Positions 25,868 through 34,434 of a stretch of DNA of 64,000 bases are shown here, one piece after another. Each line of letters starts with the position of its first letter. Position 1 is the stretch's first letter. The notes beneath the pieces were generated by a model. It worked only from the letters and a program-made list of their open reading frames with translations. It was not told the DNA's origin and searched no databases. The translations under genes and the position numbers were made by a program. The stretch comes from Streptomyces sindenensis (GTDB lineage: Bacteria > Actinomycetota > Actinomycetes > Streptomycetales > Streptomycetaceae), in NCBI RefSeq assembly GCF_014649035.1, contig NZ_BMSG01000015.1:101433-165432 (forward strand), read 5' to 3'.

Positions 25868-26767
25868 ATGACGATCCATCGAGCCGTCGTCGCCCGAGTG
25901 CAGCCGCTCTCCCCGAGCATGACCCGCGTCACCCTTCACGGAGAGGGTCTCGCGGGCTTCCGGACCACCGGGGTCGGCGACGAGTACGTGCGGATCTTCC
26001 TCCCGCACGGCCCGGACCGCACCGACGTCTCCCTGCCCCGGACCACCGAGCAGGGCGGCTGGGAGACCCCCGAGGGGCAGCCCGTCGCCCCGATGCGCAC
26101 GTACACGATCCGTGCCGTGCGCCCGGAGGCGGGCGAGGTCGACATCGACTTCGTGCTGCACGAGGGCGGTGTGGCGTCCGGCTGGGCCGCCGAGGCGCGT
26201 CCCGGCGACGTCGTGGGCGTCAATGACCCCACCGGGCTCTACAGCCCTCCGGACGACCTCTCCTGGCAGGTGCTGGTCGCCGACCAGACCGGCCTGCCCG
26301 CCGCCGCCCGGCTGCTGGAGAACACCCCGGGGCATGTCCGGACCCGGGCGGTCCTGGAGGTGCCCGACCCCTCGGCCGCGCTGCCGCTGCGCGAGCCGGC
26401 CGACTCCAAGGTGACCTGGACCTACGGCGGGAACGGTCACGGCCCGAGCCGTCTGGCCGAGCTGGTCGCCGCCGCCGTCCCGCCCGGCACGGACCTCGCG
26501 GGCGGCTACGTCTGGGTGGCCGGGGAGACCAACGCCCTGCGTGCCGTGCGCCGCTACCTCCGGCGCGAGCTGGGGCTCCCGGCCGAGCGCTTCAAGGTCG
26601 TCGGCTACTGGATACCGAACTCCGACACCTGGTCCGAGCGGTACGAAGCCCTGCCCGACGCCGTGCGCTCCGAGCTGGAGGCCCTCTGGGACAACCCCGC
26701 GACGGGCGGTGACACCGAGGACCTCACCATCCGGTACGAGGCGCGCCTCAGCGACCTCGGCCTCTGA
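25868..26767 (+). CDS. siderophore-interacting protein (ViuB/SIP-type ferric-siderophore reductase)
   Basis: The product is 299 aa. The flavin-binding motif MRTYTIRAVRPEAGEVDIDF is near residue 77, then GPASxW-like GVASGWAAEARPGDVVGV, and the C-terminal NAD(P)-binding half ends in VVGYWIPNSDTWSERYE, the SIP signature. It reduces Fe(III)-siderophores in the cytoplasm to release iron. The ATG at 25868 has GAAGGGGC nine bases upstream. The iron box upstream implies repression by DmdR1 in iron-replete cells. The next iron-regulated gene is the orphan mbtH. Confidence 0.92.
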   Translation: MTIHRAVVARVQPLSPSMTRVTLHGEGLAGFRTTGVGDEYVRIFLPHGPDRTDVSLPRTTEQGGWETPEGQPVAPMRTYTIRAVRPEAGEVDIDFVLHEGGVASGWAAEARPGDVVGVNDPTGLYSPPDDLSWQVLVADQTGLPAAARLLENTPGHVRTRAVLEVPDPSAALPLREPADSKVTWTYGGNGHGPSRLAELVAAAVPPGTDLAGGYVWVAGETNALRAVRRYLRRELGLPAERFKVVGYWIPNSDTWSERYEALPDAVRSELEALWDNPATGGDTEDLTIRYEARLSDLGL

Positions 26768-26871
26768 CCGTCACCCCCTCGTCGGGACGCACAAGTCTCC
26801 AGTGAGGCACATGAGTCGGGGAATCCGGCGGGCCATCCGCGAGGGGACGGGTAGGGTTGCACCCGGTCAAG

Positions 26872-26890
26872 TAAAGCTAGCCTTGCCTAA
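26872..26890. promoter_or_regulatory. iron box upstream of the MbtH gene
   Basis: On the minus strand this reads TTAGGCAAGGCTAGCTTTA, matching about 15 of 19 positions of TTAGGTTAGGCTAACCTAA. It is only 16 bases before the GTG start, so a bound regulator would block transcription start or a very short leader. Confidence 0.75.
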
Positions 26891-26906
26891 AGTTGAGGAG
26901 CGTGCG

Positions 26907-27125
26907 GTGACCAATCCGTTCGATGACGAGGACGGCACCTATCTGGTGCTCGTCAACGACGAGGGGCAGCACTCCCTGTGGCCGGCGTTCGCCGAGGTGC
27001 CCTCCGGATGGACAGTGGCGCACCCGGAGGACACCCGTCAGGCCTGCCTGGACTATGTCGAGCAGAACTGGACCGACCTGCGGCCCAAGAGCCTGATCGA
27101 GAGCACGGCGGCCGACCCCGTCTGA
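26907..27125 (+). CDS. MbtH-like NRPS adenylation-domain partner
   Basis: The product is 72 aa. It has the full MbtH signature: NPFDDEDGTYLVLVNDEGQ, HSLWPAFAEVPSGW and DYVEQNWTDLRPKSL. MbtH proteins bind and activate adenylation domains of non-ribosomal peptide synthetases. No NRPS gene is in this window, so this is an orphan copy, and its iron box suggests it serves a siderophore NRPS encoded elsewhere (inference). The GTG start follows TTGAGGAG. Confidence 0.93.
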   Translation: MTNPFDDEDGTYLVLVNDEGQHSLWPAFAEVPSGWTVAHPEDTRQACLDYVEQNWTDLRPKSLIESTAADPV

Positions 27126-27154
27126 GCCCCGGCACCGGACGCGGCCCCGCCTGT

Positions 27155-27189
27155 CCGATGGCCCCGCACCCCGCGTGCGGGGCCATCGG
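27155..27189 (+). terminator. terminator after the MbtH gene
   Basis: A perfect 15-base stem (CCGATGGCCCCGCAC and complement) with a 5-base loop lies 30 bases after the stop. Confidence 0.85.
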
Positions 27190-27320
27190 CGTGCTCGCGG
27201 CGCCGGTACGCCCCTGGGCCCTGTCGTCGAACTGCCGTCTGCCGTGCGACGGCAGGGTGACGACAGGACCTAGGCTGCGACCCGGCACCGGCCCCGACGG
27301 ATTCAGGAGCGCACCCCCGC

Positions 27321-27878
27321 ATGAACCACCCCGTCCGCGACGTCCCCTTCCCCGACGCGCTGAGCACCGACACGTCCCCCGCGCCGCACCCGCTGCTCGC
27401 CCCGGTGACCGGATTCCTCGGCACCTGGCGCGGCACCGGGAGCGGCGGCTATCCGACGCTGGAGGCGGACTTCACGTACGCGCAGGAGGTCACGTTCAGC
27501 CACGACGGGCGGCCCTTCCTCGCCTACGAGGCCCGGGCCTGGCTGCTCGACGCGGACGGGAACCCCCTGCGGCCGTCCGCCCGGGAGACCGGCTGGTGGC
27601 GGCTGCGACCGGACGGCCGGATGGAAGCCCTGATCACCCAGCCCACCGGCATCGCGGAGATTCTCTCGGGCCACGCCCGCGACGGCGCCGTCGACCTCGC
27701 CACCGAGCAGGTCTCCCTCGCCCCCACCGCCAAGCAGGTCGACGCCACCCGCCGCCGCTACACCCTGACCGGCCCGGAGACGCTGGCCTTCGTCCACGAC
27801 CTCGCCGCGGTCGGCCGGCCGCTCCAGTACCACCTGTCCGCCGAGCTCCGCCGGACAGCGCCCGGCCGGGCCGGGTAG
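27321..27878 (+). CDS. nitrobindin-family (FABP-like) heme protein
   Basis: The product is 185 aa. The nitrobindin motif GTWRGTGSGGYPTLE is near residue 35 and the heme-ligand His is expected in LQYHLSAELRR at the C terminus, in a 10-strand beta-barrel pattern. Family members bind ferric heme and isomerise peroxynitrite to nitrate or sense NO. The start MNHPVRDVPFPDALS follows a GGAG eleven bases upstream. It is transcribed separately from the mbtH gene by virtue of the terminator in between. Confidence 0.87.
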   Translation: MNHPVRDVPFPDALSTDTSPAPHPLLAPVTGFLGTWRGTGSGGYPTLEADFTYAQEVTFSHDGRPFLAYEARAWLLDADGNPLRPSARETGWWRLRPDGRMEALITQPTGIAEILSGHARDGAVDLATEQVSLAPTAKQVDATRRRYTLTGPETLAFVHDLAAVGRPLQYHLSAELRRTAPGRAG

Positions 27879-27966
27879 TTGCCGGAGCGTGACCGAAACG
27901 GCGGCATGGCGGCCGGGCCACGGGGCAGGTGGACGGGAAGCACAGGAGAACAGGAGCGCCATCCCG

Positions 27967-28395
27967 ATGTCCCTTCCCTCGTACCCGGATTCCCCGTACT
28001 CGGCGCCGCCCGCGGCCGGTCACGACCCCTACGGCGGTCAGCCGCCCGCCCGGACGAACGGCTTCGCCGTCGCCGCCCTGGTGCTGGGCCTCCTCGCCTG
28101 CCTGTTCTTCTGGACCGTCGTGGGCGGCCTGCTCCTCGGGCTGCTCGCCGTCGTCTTCGGCATCATCGCCGCGCTCCGCACCCGCCAGGGCCGCGCGCCG
28201 CGCCGGGTGATGGCCATAGTCGGTGCCGCGTTCGGCGCGCTCGGGCTCATCGGCTCGGCGGTCGTTCTCGTCGTGGCCGTCTCCGTGTTCGACTCACCGG
28301 AGTTCAACGACTTCGAGAGCTGTATGGACCGGGCCAACGGGCGGGCCGCCGAGGACCGCTGCACCGAGGACTTCATCGACGAAGTGACCAGCTGA
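27967..28395 (+). CDS. DUF4190-type small membrane protein
   Basis: The product is 142 aa. After a Pro/Tyr-rich cytoplasmic head (about 30 residues), two long hydrophobic helices (GFAVAALVLGLLACLFFWTV continuing to GLLAVVFGII, and AIVGAAFGALGLIGSAVVLV) form the DUF4190 hairpin, with a short acidic tail containing two cysteines. The role is unknown; similar proteins are common in Streptomyces. It follows the nitrobindin gene by 88 bases on the same strand. Confidence 0.82.
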   Translation: MSLPSYPDSPYSAPPAAGHDPYGGQPPARTNGFAVAALVLGLLACLFFWTVVGGLLLGLLAVVFGIIAALRTRQGRAPRRVMAIVGAAFGALGLIGSAVVLVVAVSVFDSPEFNDFESCMDRANGRAAEDRCTEDFIDEVTS

Positions 28396-28446
28396 CCGGC
28401 CCCGCGCGAGCCGCCGCCCCGAGGGGCGGCGGCGTAGGCTCGGCCC

Positions 28447-28833
28447 ATGGTGCATGTACTGGGCAGCAGGATCCTGCTGCGCCCCACCGACCCCGGCCGT
28501 TCCCGCGCCTTCTACGGCGAGGCCCTGGGCCTCGCCGTCTACCGCGAATTCGGTACGGGCCCCGAGCGCGGCACGGTCTACTTCCTCGGCGGCGGATTCC
28601 TGGAGGTCTCCGGCCGGGGCGAGGAGCCGCCCTCGTCGGCCGTACGGATCTGGCTCCAGGTCGACGACGCGGAGGCCGCCCACGAGGAACTGCGGGCCAA
28701 GGGCGTCCCCGTCCTGCGACCGCCGAGACGCGAACCCTGGGGGCTGGTCGAGATGTGGATCGAGGACCCCGACGGCGTGCGGATCGCCGTCGTCGAGGTG
28801 CCCGACGACCACCCCCTGCGCCACCGGCCCTGA
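28447..28833 (+). CDS. VOC-superfamily protein
   Basis: The product is 128 aa. The fold pattern is GSRILLRPTDPGRSRAFYGE, then YFLGGGFLEVSG, then IWLQVDDAEAAHEELRAKGV and EMWIEDPDGVRIAVVEVP, typical of the glyoxalase/dioxygenase superfamily. The substrate is unknown. Its GTG-free ATG start sits six bases after a GGCTCGGCCC stretch, so the ribosome site is weak. Confidence 0.85.
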   Translation: MVHVLGSRILLRPTDPGRSRAFYGEALGLAVYREFGTGPERGTVYFLGGGFLEVSGRGEEPPSSAVRIWLQVDDAEAAHEELRAKGVPVLRPPRREPWGLVEMWIEDPDGVRIAVVEVPDDHPLRHRP

Positions 28834-29000
28834 CCGGCGGTCTCCGCACATCAGTCCACCCCCGCCCGGCACCGCACCGCCGGTTGCACGCGCACCGGGT
28901 GTTTGCCACGGTGTGGGTGGGTAGGCGGCCCGGTGATCACCGGGCGATTCCGCCCGTTGGACCGTCCGCAATGGAGCACCGAGCAGAAAAGGAGGGTTCG

Positions 29001-29078
29001 ATGTCCTCGAAGCGACGTCGTAAGAAGAAGGCCCGCCGCAAGAACGCCGCGAACCACGGCAGGCGGCCGCAGAGCTGA
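29001..29078 (+). CDS. 50S ribosomal protein bL37 (25 aa)
   Basis: The product is MSSKRRRKKKARRKNAANHG plus RRPQS. This very basic 25-residue peptide matches the mycobacterial ribosomal protein bL37 pattern (K/R-rich head, then ANHGKRP). It has an ideal ribosome site (AAAAGGAGGG, five bases before ATG) and a strong terminator right after the stop. bL37 is an actinobacterial addition to the large subunit. Because it is so short it is often missed in annotation. Identity is from memory of the mycobacterial sequence. Confidence 0.85.
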   Translation: MSSKRRRKKKARRKNAANHGRRPQS

Positions 29079-29083
29079 GACCG

Positions 29084-29126
29084 CGCCGCGGCCCCACCGG
29101 ACTTCCGAGCCGGTGGGGCCGCGGCG
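29084..29126 (+). terminator. terminator after the bL37 gene
   Basis: A perfect 17-base stem (CGCCGCGGCCCCACCGG and complement, 9-base loop) followed by GTTT lies six bases after the stop. Confidence 0.88.
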
Positions 29127-29195
29127 GTTTCCGTGGGCCGGGGGAGGGCCGTGCGGAACTCGGGTCCACCGTGTGATGCCCGGTGGACGACCGCT

Positions 29196-30134
29196 TCACA
29201 CCCCAAGCGGGGCGGTGGGTTCCGTTCCCGCCCCGGCGCAGACCGAGGCGGCCGTCGCGGCCGCGTACTCCAGCATCGCCCGCGTCTCCCCGCCGGACAG
29301 CTCGGTCCGCCACCCGGTCTCCGCCCCGAGCCAGGCCAGCATTCCTGCCATGAACGCGTCACCCGCGCCGATGGTGTTCACCACCCGCACCGCAAGGGCG
29401 GGGACGGAGATCGCCGGGGCGTCCTGGACGTACGCGGTGGCGCCCCGCGCGCCCCGGGTCAGCACCACCAGCCGCCCCTGCCCGGCGAGCCTGCGGCAGC
29501 TCGCCTCCGGCTCCGCGTCCGGCCACAGGCGCACCAGATCCTCGTCGCTCGCCTTCACGACCCGCGCGAGCGCGCACAGTTCGCGCAGCCGCTCCACGCT
29601 CCGTACGGGGTCCAGGGTGCGGTCCTCGCGCACATTGGGGTCCACCGCGAGCACAGCGCCGCGTGCGGCCGCCCGCGCGACGGCGGCCACCACCTCCGCA
29701 GCCGGCTCGACGACCGCGGCGAGCCCGCCCACGTACACCGCGCCGAAACGCGGCACCTCCGCCGTACGGTCGGGCAGCGCGAAGGTCGCCGTGTCCCCGA
29801 GATGGAAGCGGTACGTGTTCCCGTGCTCACCCGGGTCGGCCACGGCGAGCGCGGTGGGCAGGGGCGGGCGGGCGCTCAACGAGAGATCGACGCCCGCCCC
29901 GGTCAGCCACGCCTCCAGGCGGCGCCCGAAGGCGTCGTCGCCGAGCCCGCCCACGAACGACGGCCGCCCGCCCAGCCGGGCCAGCCCCACCGCGACGTTC
30001 GCCGGCGCCCCGCCCGGCTGCGCCACCCGGACCGCGTCGTCCTCCCCGGCCGGCACCAGATCCACCAGCGCCTCACCGGCCACGAGGACCGGGCGGGGGC
30101 CCCGGCCGGGGGCCGGGGGCGGGGTGTCCGTCAC
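29196..30134 (-). CDS. PfkB-family carbohydrate kinase, last gene of the polyol operon
   Basis: The product is 312 aa. The PfkB signatures are both present: GGAPANVAVGLARLGGRPSFVG near residue 40 and the C-terminal NTIGAGDAFMAGMLAWLG with the catalytic Asp. Its GTG start overlaps the dehydrogenase stop (GTGA). In a polyol operon the dehydrogenase makes a ketose such as fructose or xylulose, which this kinase would phosphorylate for glycolysis. Fructokinase is the best guess. Confidence 0.87.
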   Translation of the reverse strand: MTDTPPPAPGRGPRPVLVAGEALVDLVPAGEDDAVRVAQPGGAPANVAVGLARLGGRPSFVGGLGDDAFGRRLEAWLTGAGVDLSLSARPPLPTALAVADPGEHGNTYRFHLGDTATFALPDRTAEVPRFGAVYVGGLAAVVEPAAEVVAAVARAAARGAVLAVDPNVREDRTLDPVRSVERLRELCALARVVKASDEDLVRLWPDAEPEASCRRLAGQGRLVVLTRGARGATAYVQDAPAISVPALAVRVVNTIGAGDAFMAGMLAWLGAETGWRTELSGGETRAMLEYAAATAASVCAGAGTEPTAPLGV

Positions 30135-31120
30135 GGCTCCACCACGATCTTGCGGCCGATCCCCGCCTGGAAGCGCTCGATCGCCTGCGGGTACTGCTCC
30201 AGCGGCAGCCGGTCGCTGATGAACACCGACGCGTCCAGCACCCCGCTCGCGAAGAGCGCGGCGGCCCGCTCGTAACTGTGCAGGACCGCCATCGACCCGG
30301 TGATGGTGATCTCCTGGTTGTAGATCCGGTACGGCTCGATCACCGCGGTCGTGGCGTAGTCCGAGACCCCGAACTGGAGGAACGTCCCGCCCTTGGCGAC
30401 CCTGCCCAGCCCGTCCTGGATCGCCCCCGCGTTGCCGGTGGCGTCGATGACGACGTCCCAGCCGCCCGGCCGGTCCAGCTCCTCGGCGCGGGCCGCGGCC
30501 CCGGTGCACCCGAGCGTCGTCGCGGTGGCCAGGCGCTGTGCGTTGATGTCCAGCATGTCCACCGACGCCGCGCCGGTGCGCTTGGCCAGCTCCAGCATCA
30601 TCAGCCCCATCGTCCCCGACCCGTAGATCAGCACCTGGGCCCCGAGATTGCCGTTGAGGACGTCGTAACCGCGTACCGCGCACGACAGCGGTTCGATCAG
30701 CGCCGCGTCCCGGACGTCGATGTGTTCCGGCAGCCGTACGCAGTTGGCGACGGGCGCCACGGCGTACTCGGCCGCACCCCCGGGCACGGTGACGCCGATC
30801 GCCGCCCAGTTGTCGCAGAGGTTGCCCCGGCCGGAACGGCAGTAGCGGCACTCGTGACAGTGCAGCGAAGGGTCCACGGCCACCTGGTCGCCGACGGACA
30901 GCTCGGTGACGTCCGCTCCCAGACCCACGACCTCACCGGCGAACTCATGGCCCGGCACGATCGGCAGCGTCGGTGCGAACTCGCCCTGGAGGATGTGGAG
31001 ATCGGTGCCGCACAGCCCGCACGACGCCACCTTGACGACCACGTCGCGCGGGCCCGGCGTGGGGTCCGGCACGGTGGTCACCGAGACCTTGCCGACGGCT
31101 TCGACGATGGCTGCCCTCAT
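30131..31120 (-). CDS. zinc-dependent polyol (sorbitol/mannitol-type) dehydrogenase
   Basis: The product is 329 aa of the medium-chain dehydrogenase family. Catalytic zinc ligands lie in SCGLCGTDLHIL and PGHEFAGEVVG; the four structural-zinc cysteines are in CHECRYCRSGRGNLC. The NAD-binding motif is VLIYGSGTMGLMMLELAKRTG. It oxidises the imported polyol. The ATG overlaps the stop of the permease gene (ATGA) and its own end overlaps the kinase start, so the operon is fully coupled. Confidence 0.9.
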   Translation of the reverse strand: MRAAIVEAVGKVSVTTVPDPTPGPRDVVVKVASCGLCGTDLHILQGEFAPTLPIVPGHEFAGEVVGLGADVTELSVGDQVAVDPSLHCHECRYCRSGRGNLCDNWAAIGVTVPGGAAEYAVAPVANCVRLPEHIDVRDAALIEPLSCAVRGYDVLNGNLGAQVLIYGSGTMGLMMLELAKRTGAASVDMLDINAQRLATATTLGCTGAAARAEELDRPGGWDVVIDATGNAGAIQDGLGRVAKGGTFLQFGVSDYATTAVIEPYRIYNQEITITGSMAVLHSYERAAALFASGVLDASVFISDRLPLEQYPQAIERFQAGIGRKIVVEP

Positions 31121-32001
31121 TTGACTGCTCCCAGCGAGAGGCCCTGGACGAGTTTGTCCTGGGCGGCGTAGCCGGCGACGAGCACCGGCAGGGACACGAC
31201 CACGGACGCCGCGCACAGCTGGGCGAGGAAGAGACCCTGACTCGTGACGAAGGTGGTCAGATGGACGGGGGCGGTCCCGGCGACCACGCCGGTCAGCACC
31301 CGCGCGAACAACAGCTCGTTCCAGCTGAAGATGAAACAGATCAGGGCGGTCGCGGCGATCCCGGGACCGGCGACCGGGGCGACGACCCGCCGCAGCACCG
31401 TCGGCAGCCGGGCCCCGTCGACCTGTGCCGCCTCGATGATCGAGACGGGCACGTCCGCGAGGAAGGACTGCATCATCCACACCGCGATCGGCAGGTTCAT
31501 CGAGGTGTAGAGCAGGACCAGCAGCCAGATGTTGTCCAGCAGCCCCGTGTTCTTCGCGAACAGGTACACCGGCAGCAGCCCGGCGACGACGGGAAGCATC
31601 TTGGTGGACAGGAAGAAGAACATCACGTCGGTCCACTTGCGCACCCGCCGGATGGAGAGCGCGTACGCGGCGGGCAGCGCGAGCAGCAGCACCAGCACGG
31701 TCGAGAAGAACGACGCCGCCAGCGAGTTGACCAGCGGAGGCCACGGGGTCGGGCCGCCCCCGTCACCGAAGAACGTGCGGTAGCCGTCGAGCGTCAGGGC
31801 GGCGGCGATCGACGGCGGGTTGGTCGCCGCGTCGGCCTCCGCGTGGAAGGACGTCAGCACCATCCACAGGGCCGGCAGACAGAAGCCGATGCCCACGACC
31901 CAGGCGACCACGCCGAGGGCGGCGGAGCGCCGACGGGCCTTGCGCTCCAACCCGTTGACGGGCGAGGTGACGGACGGGGAAGTCGCGGTCGAGGCGCTCA
32001 T
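31117..32001 (-). CDS. sugar/polyol ABC transporter permease (MalG type)
   Basis: The product is 294 aa with six membrane helices. The EAA loop that contacts the ATPase is EAAQVDGARLPTVLRRVVAP. Helix 1 is preceded by an Arg/Lys-rich segment. It forms the inner-membrane channel with the permease encoded just upstream. The gene overlaps the previous one by 4 bases and no ATPase gene is present, so the shared MsiK ATPase of Streptomyces probably energises it (established for many sugar ABC systems in the genus; inference here). Confidence 0.92.
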   Translation of the reverse strand: MSASTATSPSVTSPVNGLERKARRRSAALGVVAWVVGIGFCLPALWMVLTSFHAEADAATNPPSIAAALTLDGYRTFFGDGGGPTPWPPLVNSLAASFFSTVLVLLLALPAAYALSIRRVRKWTDVMFFFLSTKMLPVVAGLLPVYLFAKNTGLLDNIWLLVLLYTSMNLPIAVWMMQSFLADVPVSIIEAAQVDGARLPTVLRRVVAPVAGPGIAATALICFIFSWNELLFARVLTGVVAGTAPVHLTTFVTSQGLFLAQLCAASVVVSLPVLVAGYAAQDKLVQGLSLGAVK

Positions 32002-32960
32002 GCGCGGCTCGCCTCCTCACGGAAGAGGGAGGAGACCACCCGGAGCGCGAAGGTGGCGATGATGATCGTGCCGATCACCACGACCACGCCCGCCGCCGAC
32101 GCCAGCCCGTACTCATGGGCCCGGTAGAAGGTCTCGTAGACGGTGTACGGGAGGTTGGCGGTGCCGAGCCCGCCGGAGGTGATCGTGAACACCGCGTCGA
32201 AGTTCTGCACGATGTACACCGACCCGAGCAGGATGCCGAGTTCGAGGTAGCGGCGCAGATGCGGCAGGGTCAGATGGCGGAATATCTGCCAGGGCCCGGC
32301 CCCGTCCAGCCGCGCGGCCTCGATGATCTCGGCCGGCCGGCTCTGCAGCCCGGCCAGCAGGATCAGCATCATGAACGGCGTCCACTGCCACACGAGCGAC
32401 GCCTCGATGGCGATCAGCGGCATCTCGGACGTCCACTCCGGCTGCGCGATCGACTCGATGCCGAACAGCTCGCCGAACCAGGTCAGCGCCCCGTTGAACA
32501 GCCCGTACTCGGGGTTGTAGAGGGCGTGCTTCCACAGCAGCGCCGCCGAGACCGGCACCAGCAGGAACGGGGTGATCAGCAGGGTCCGCACGAACCCCCG
32601 GCCGAAGAAGGCGCGGTCCAGGAGCAGCGCGAAGACGAGCCCGAGCGCGACGCTGACCAGCACGACGGTCGCGGTCAGGACGACGGTCGTCACGACCGAT
32701 TCGCGCAACGCCTCGTCGGTGAAGACGGACGCGTAGTTGGAGAGACCGGTGAAGTGGCGCTTCTCCGGCTTGAGGGAGTTCCAGTCGAAGAGCGAGATCA
32801 CCAGGGTCGCCACGAAGGGCAGTTGGGTGACGGCGATCAGGAAGACCAGGGCGGGCAGCAGCGGTGCGCGGGTGGCCCAGGCGCGCCGCCTGCCGCCGTC
32901 CGGATTCTTCACCGGAGCCTTTGGAGAGGCGGTGGTCCCTCTCGTTGCGGTGATGGTCAT
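31998..32960 (-). CDS. sugar/polyol ABC transporter permease (MalF type)
   Basis: The product is 320 aa with about six helices. The EAA loop is EAARLDGAGPWQIFRHLTLP. The N-terminal segment APLLPALVFLIAVTQLPFVA is the first helix. It partners with the MalG-type permease. The ATG overlaps the stop of the binding-protein gene (ATGA). Confidence 0.92.
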   Translation of the reverse strand: MTITATRGTTASPKAPVKNPDGGRRRAWATRAPLLPALVFLIAVTQLPFVATLVISLFDWNSLKPEKRHFTGLSNYASVFTDEALRESVVTTVVLTATVVLVSVALGLVFALLLDRAFFGRGFVRTLLITPFLLVPVSAALLWKHALYNPEYGLFNGALTWFGELFGIESIAQPEWTSEMPLIAIEASLVWQWTPFMMLILLAGLQSRPAEIIEAARLDGAGPWQIFRHLTLPHLRRYLELGILLGSVYIVQNFDAVFTITSGGLGTANLPYTVYETFYRAHEYGLASAAGVVVVIGTIIIATFALRVVSSLFREEASRA

Positions 32961-34321
32961 CGGTACTCCTCCGCGACCTTCTCGGCCAGCTTCTGGGAGG
33001 CGGCGAGCGCGTCGTCCACCGACTGGCGGCCCGCGATGGCGGCGCTGATCTCCTGCGCCACCCGGGTGCCCAGATCGGTGAACTCCGGTACGCCGACGAA
33101 CTGGATGCCCGCCGTCGGGCGGGGCTGGGTGCCCGGGTTCTTCGGGTCGGCCTGGGAGATCGCCAGCTCGGTGACATCGGCGAACGCCCCTGCCTCCGCC
33201 CGGTAGTCGGGGTTGGCGTAGGTCGAAGCCCGCTTGCCCGCCGGGACGTTGGACCAGCCGCTGGTGGCGCCGACGAGCTCCTCGTACTCCTTGCTGGAGG
33301 CCCAGGAGACGAACTTCCAGGCGTCGTCGGCCTTCTTGGACGCCTTCTGGAGGCCCCAGGCCCAGGTGTAGAGCCACCCGGAGCTCTCGGTCCGCTCGAC
33401 GGGGGCGGGGACGTACCCGATCTTCCCCTTCACCGGGGAGCCCTTCGCCTCCAGGGATCCGGCGCCCGCCGTGGCGTCGTACCACATGGCGGTCTTGCCC
33501 TGCGTCATGTTGTTCAGGCACTCCGCGTACCCGGACTGCGGGGCGCCCAGCTCTCCGTGACTGCGCACGAGATCGACGTAGAACTTCGTCGCCTTCTTGA
33601 ACTCCGGCGCGGTCAGGCGCGGTTCCCAGTCCTCGGTGAACCAGGTGCCGCCCATCGTGTTGACGACCGTGGTCAGCGGGGCGATGACCTCGCCCCAGCC
33701 GGGCAGCCCGCGCAGACAGATGCCCTTCATCCCGCGCTCCGCGCCGTCCGTCCGCTCGGCGAGCTTAGCCACCTGCTCCCAGGTCGGCTTCTCGGGCATC
33801 GTCAGGCCCTGCTTCTCGAAGACGTCCTTGCGGTACATCAGGAAGGACGACTCGCCGTAGAAGGGCTGGGCGTAGAGCTTGCCGTCCTCGGCGGTCAGCG
33901 ACTCCCGCAGCGGCTCCAGGATGTCCTCCTGGTCGAAGGCGGTGTCGGCCTTCGCGTAGTCGTCGAGCGGGTGCAGCCAGCCGTTCTTCGCGAAGAACGG
34001 CAGCTCGAAGTTGCTGATGGTGGCGACGTCGTACTGACCGGCCTGATTGGAGAAGTCCTGGCTGATCTTGTCGCGTACGTCGTTCTCGGGCAGCACCGTG
34101 AAGTGGACCTTGATACCGGTCTCCTTCGTGAAGTGCTTCGCGGTCAGCTTCTGCAACTCGACCATCTGCGGGTTGTTCACCATCAGCACGTTCAGCGCGT
34201 CGCCGCCCCCGAAGGAGGTCCCGCCCGCTCCGGCACAGCCGGTGGCGAGCAGGGCCAGTGCGGCGGTCACGGCGCACGTCCGCCCCCGCATACGTGGTCG
34301 ACGGCGTCCTGGATGAGGCAT
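32957..34321 (-). CDS. ABC transporter substrate-binding lipoprotein (polyol family)
   Basis: The product is 454 aa. The lipobox LLATGCAG places the lipidated Cys at residue 29. The mature protein has the type-1 sugar-binding pattern (NVLMVNNPQMVELQKLTAKH, YDVATISNFELPFFAKNGWL, GWLYTWAWGLQKASK). Similar proteins bind sorbitol or mannitol; the neighbouring dehydrogenase and PfkB kinase support a polyol. The ATG at 34321 follows CAGGAG. It is the first structural gene, 113 bp after the regulator. Confidence 0.9.
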   Translation of the reverse strand: MPHPGRRRPRMRGRTCAVTAALALLATGCAGAGGTSFGGGDALNVLMVNNPQMVELQKLTAKHFTKETGIKVHFTVLPENDVRDKISQDFSNQAGQYDVATISNFELPFFAKNGWLHPLDDYAKADTAFDQEDILEPLRESLTAEDGKLYAQPFYGESSFLMYRKDVFEKQGLTMPEKPTWEQVAKLAERTDGAERGMKGICLRGLPGWGEVIAPLTTVVNTMGGTWFTEDWEPRLTAPEFKKATKFYVDLVRSHGELGAPQSGYAECLNNMTQGKTAMWYDATAGAGSLEAKGSPVKGKIGYVPAPVERTESSGWLYTWAWGLQKASKKADDAWKFVSWASSKEYEELVGATSGWSNVPAGKRASTYANPDYRAEAGAFADVTELAISQADPKNPGTQPRPTAGIQFVGVPEFTDLGTRVAQEISAAIAGRQSVDDALAASQKLAEKVAEEYR

Positions 34322-34434
34322 GGGGGCTCCTGATCAGTCGTAGCGGCTCGGTGATCGGGTGGATGCGGGCATGGCGGACCACGCCCCGGCGGGCGGGGGA
34401 GCGGAGAGATGGCGCGTGCGGGCGGCGGGGACGG

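Noticed and set aside
27155..27189. A possible structured RNA gene
   Set aside because: The perfect hairpin is best explained as the terminator of the mbtH transcript.
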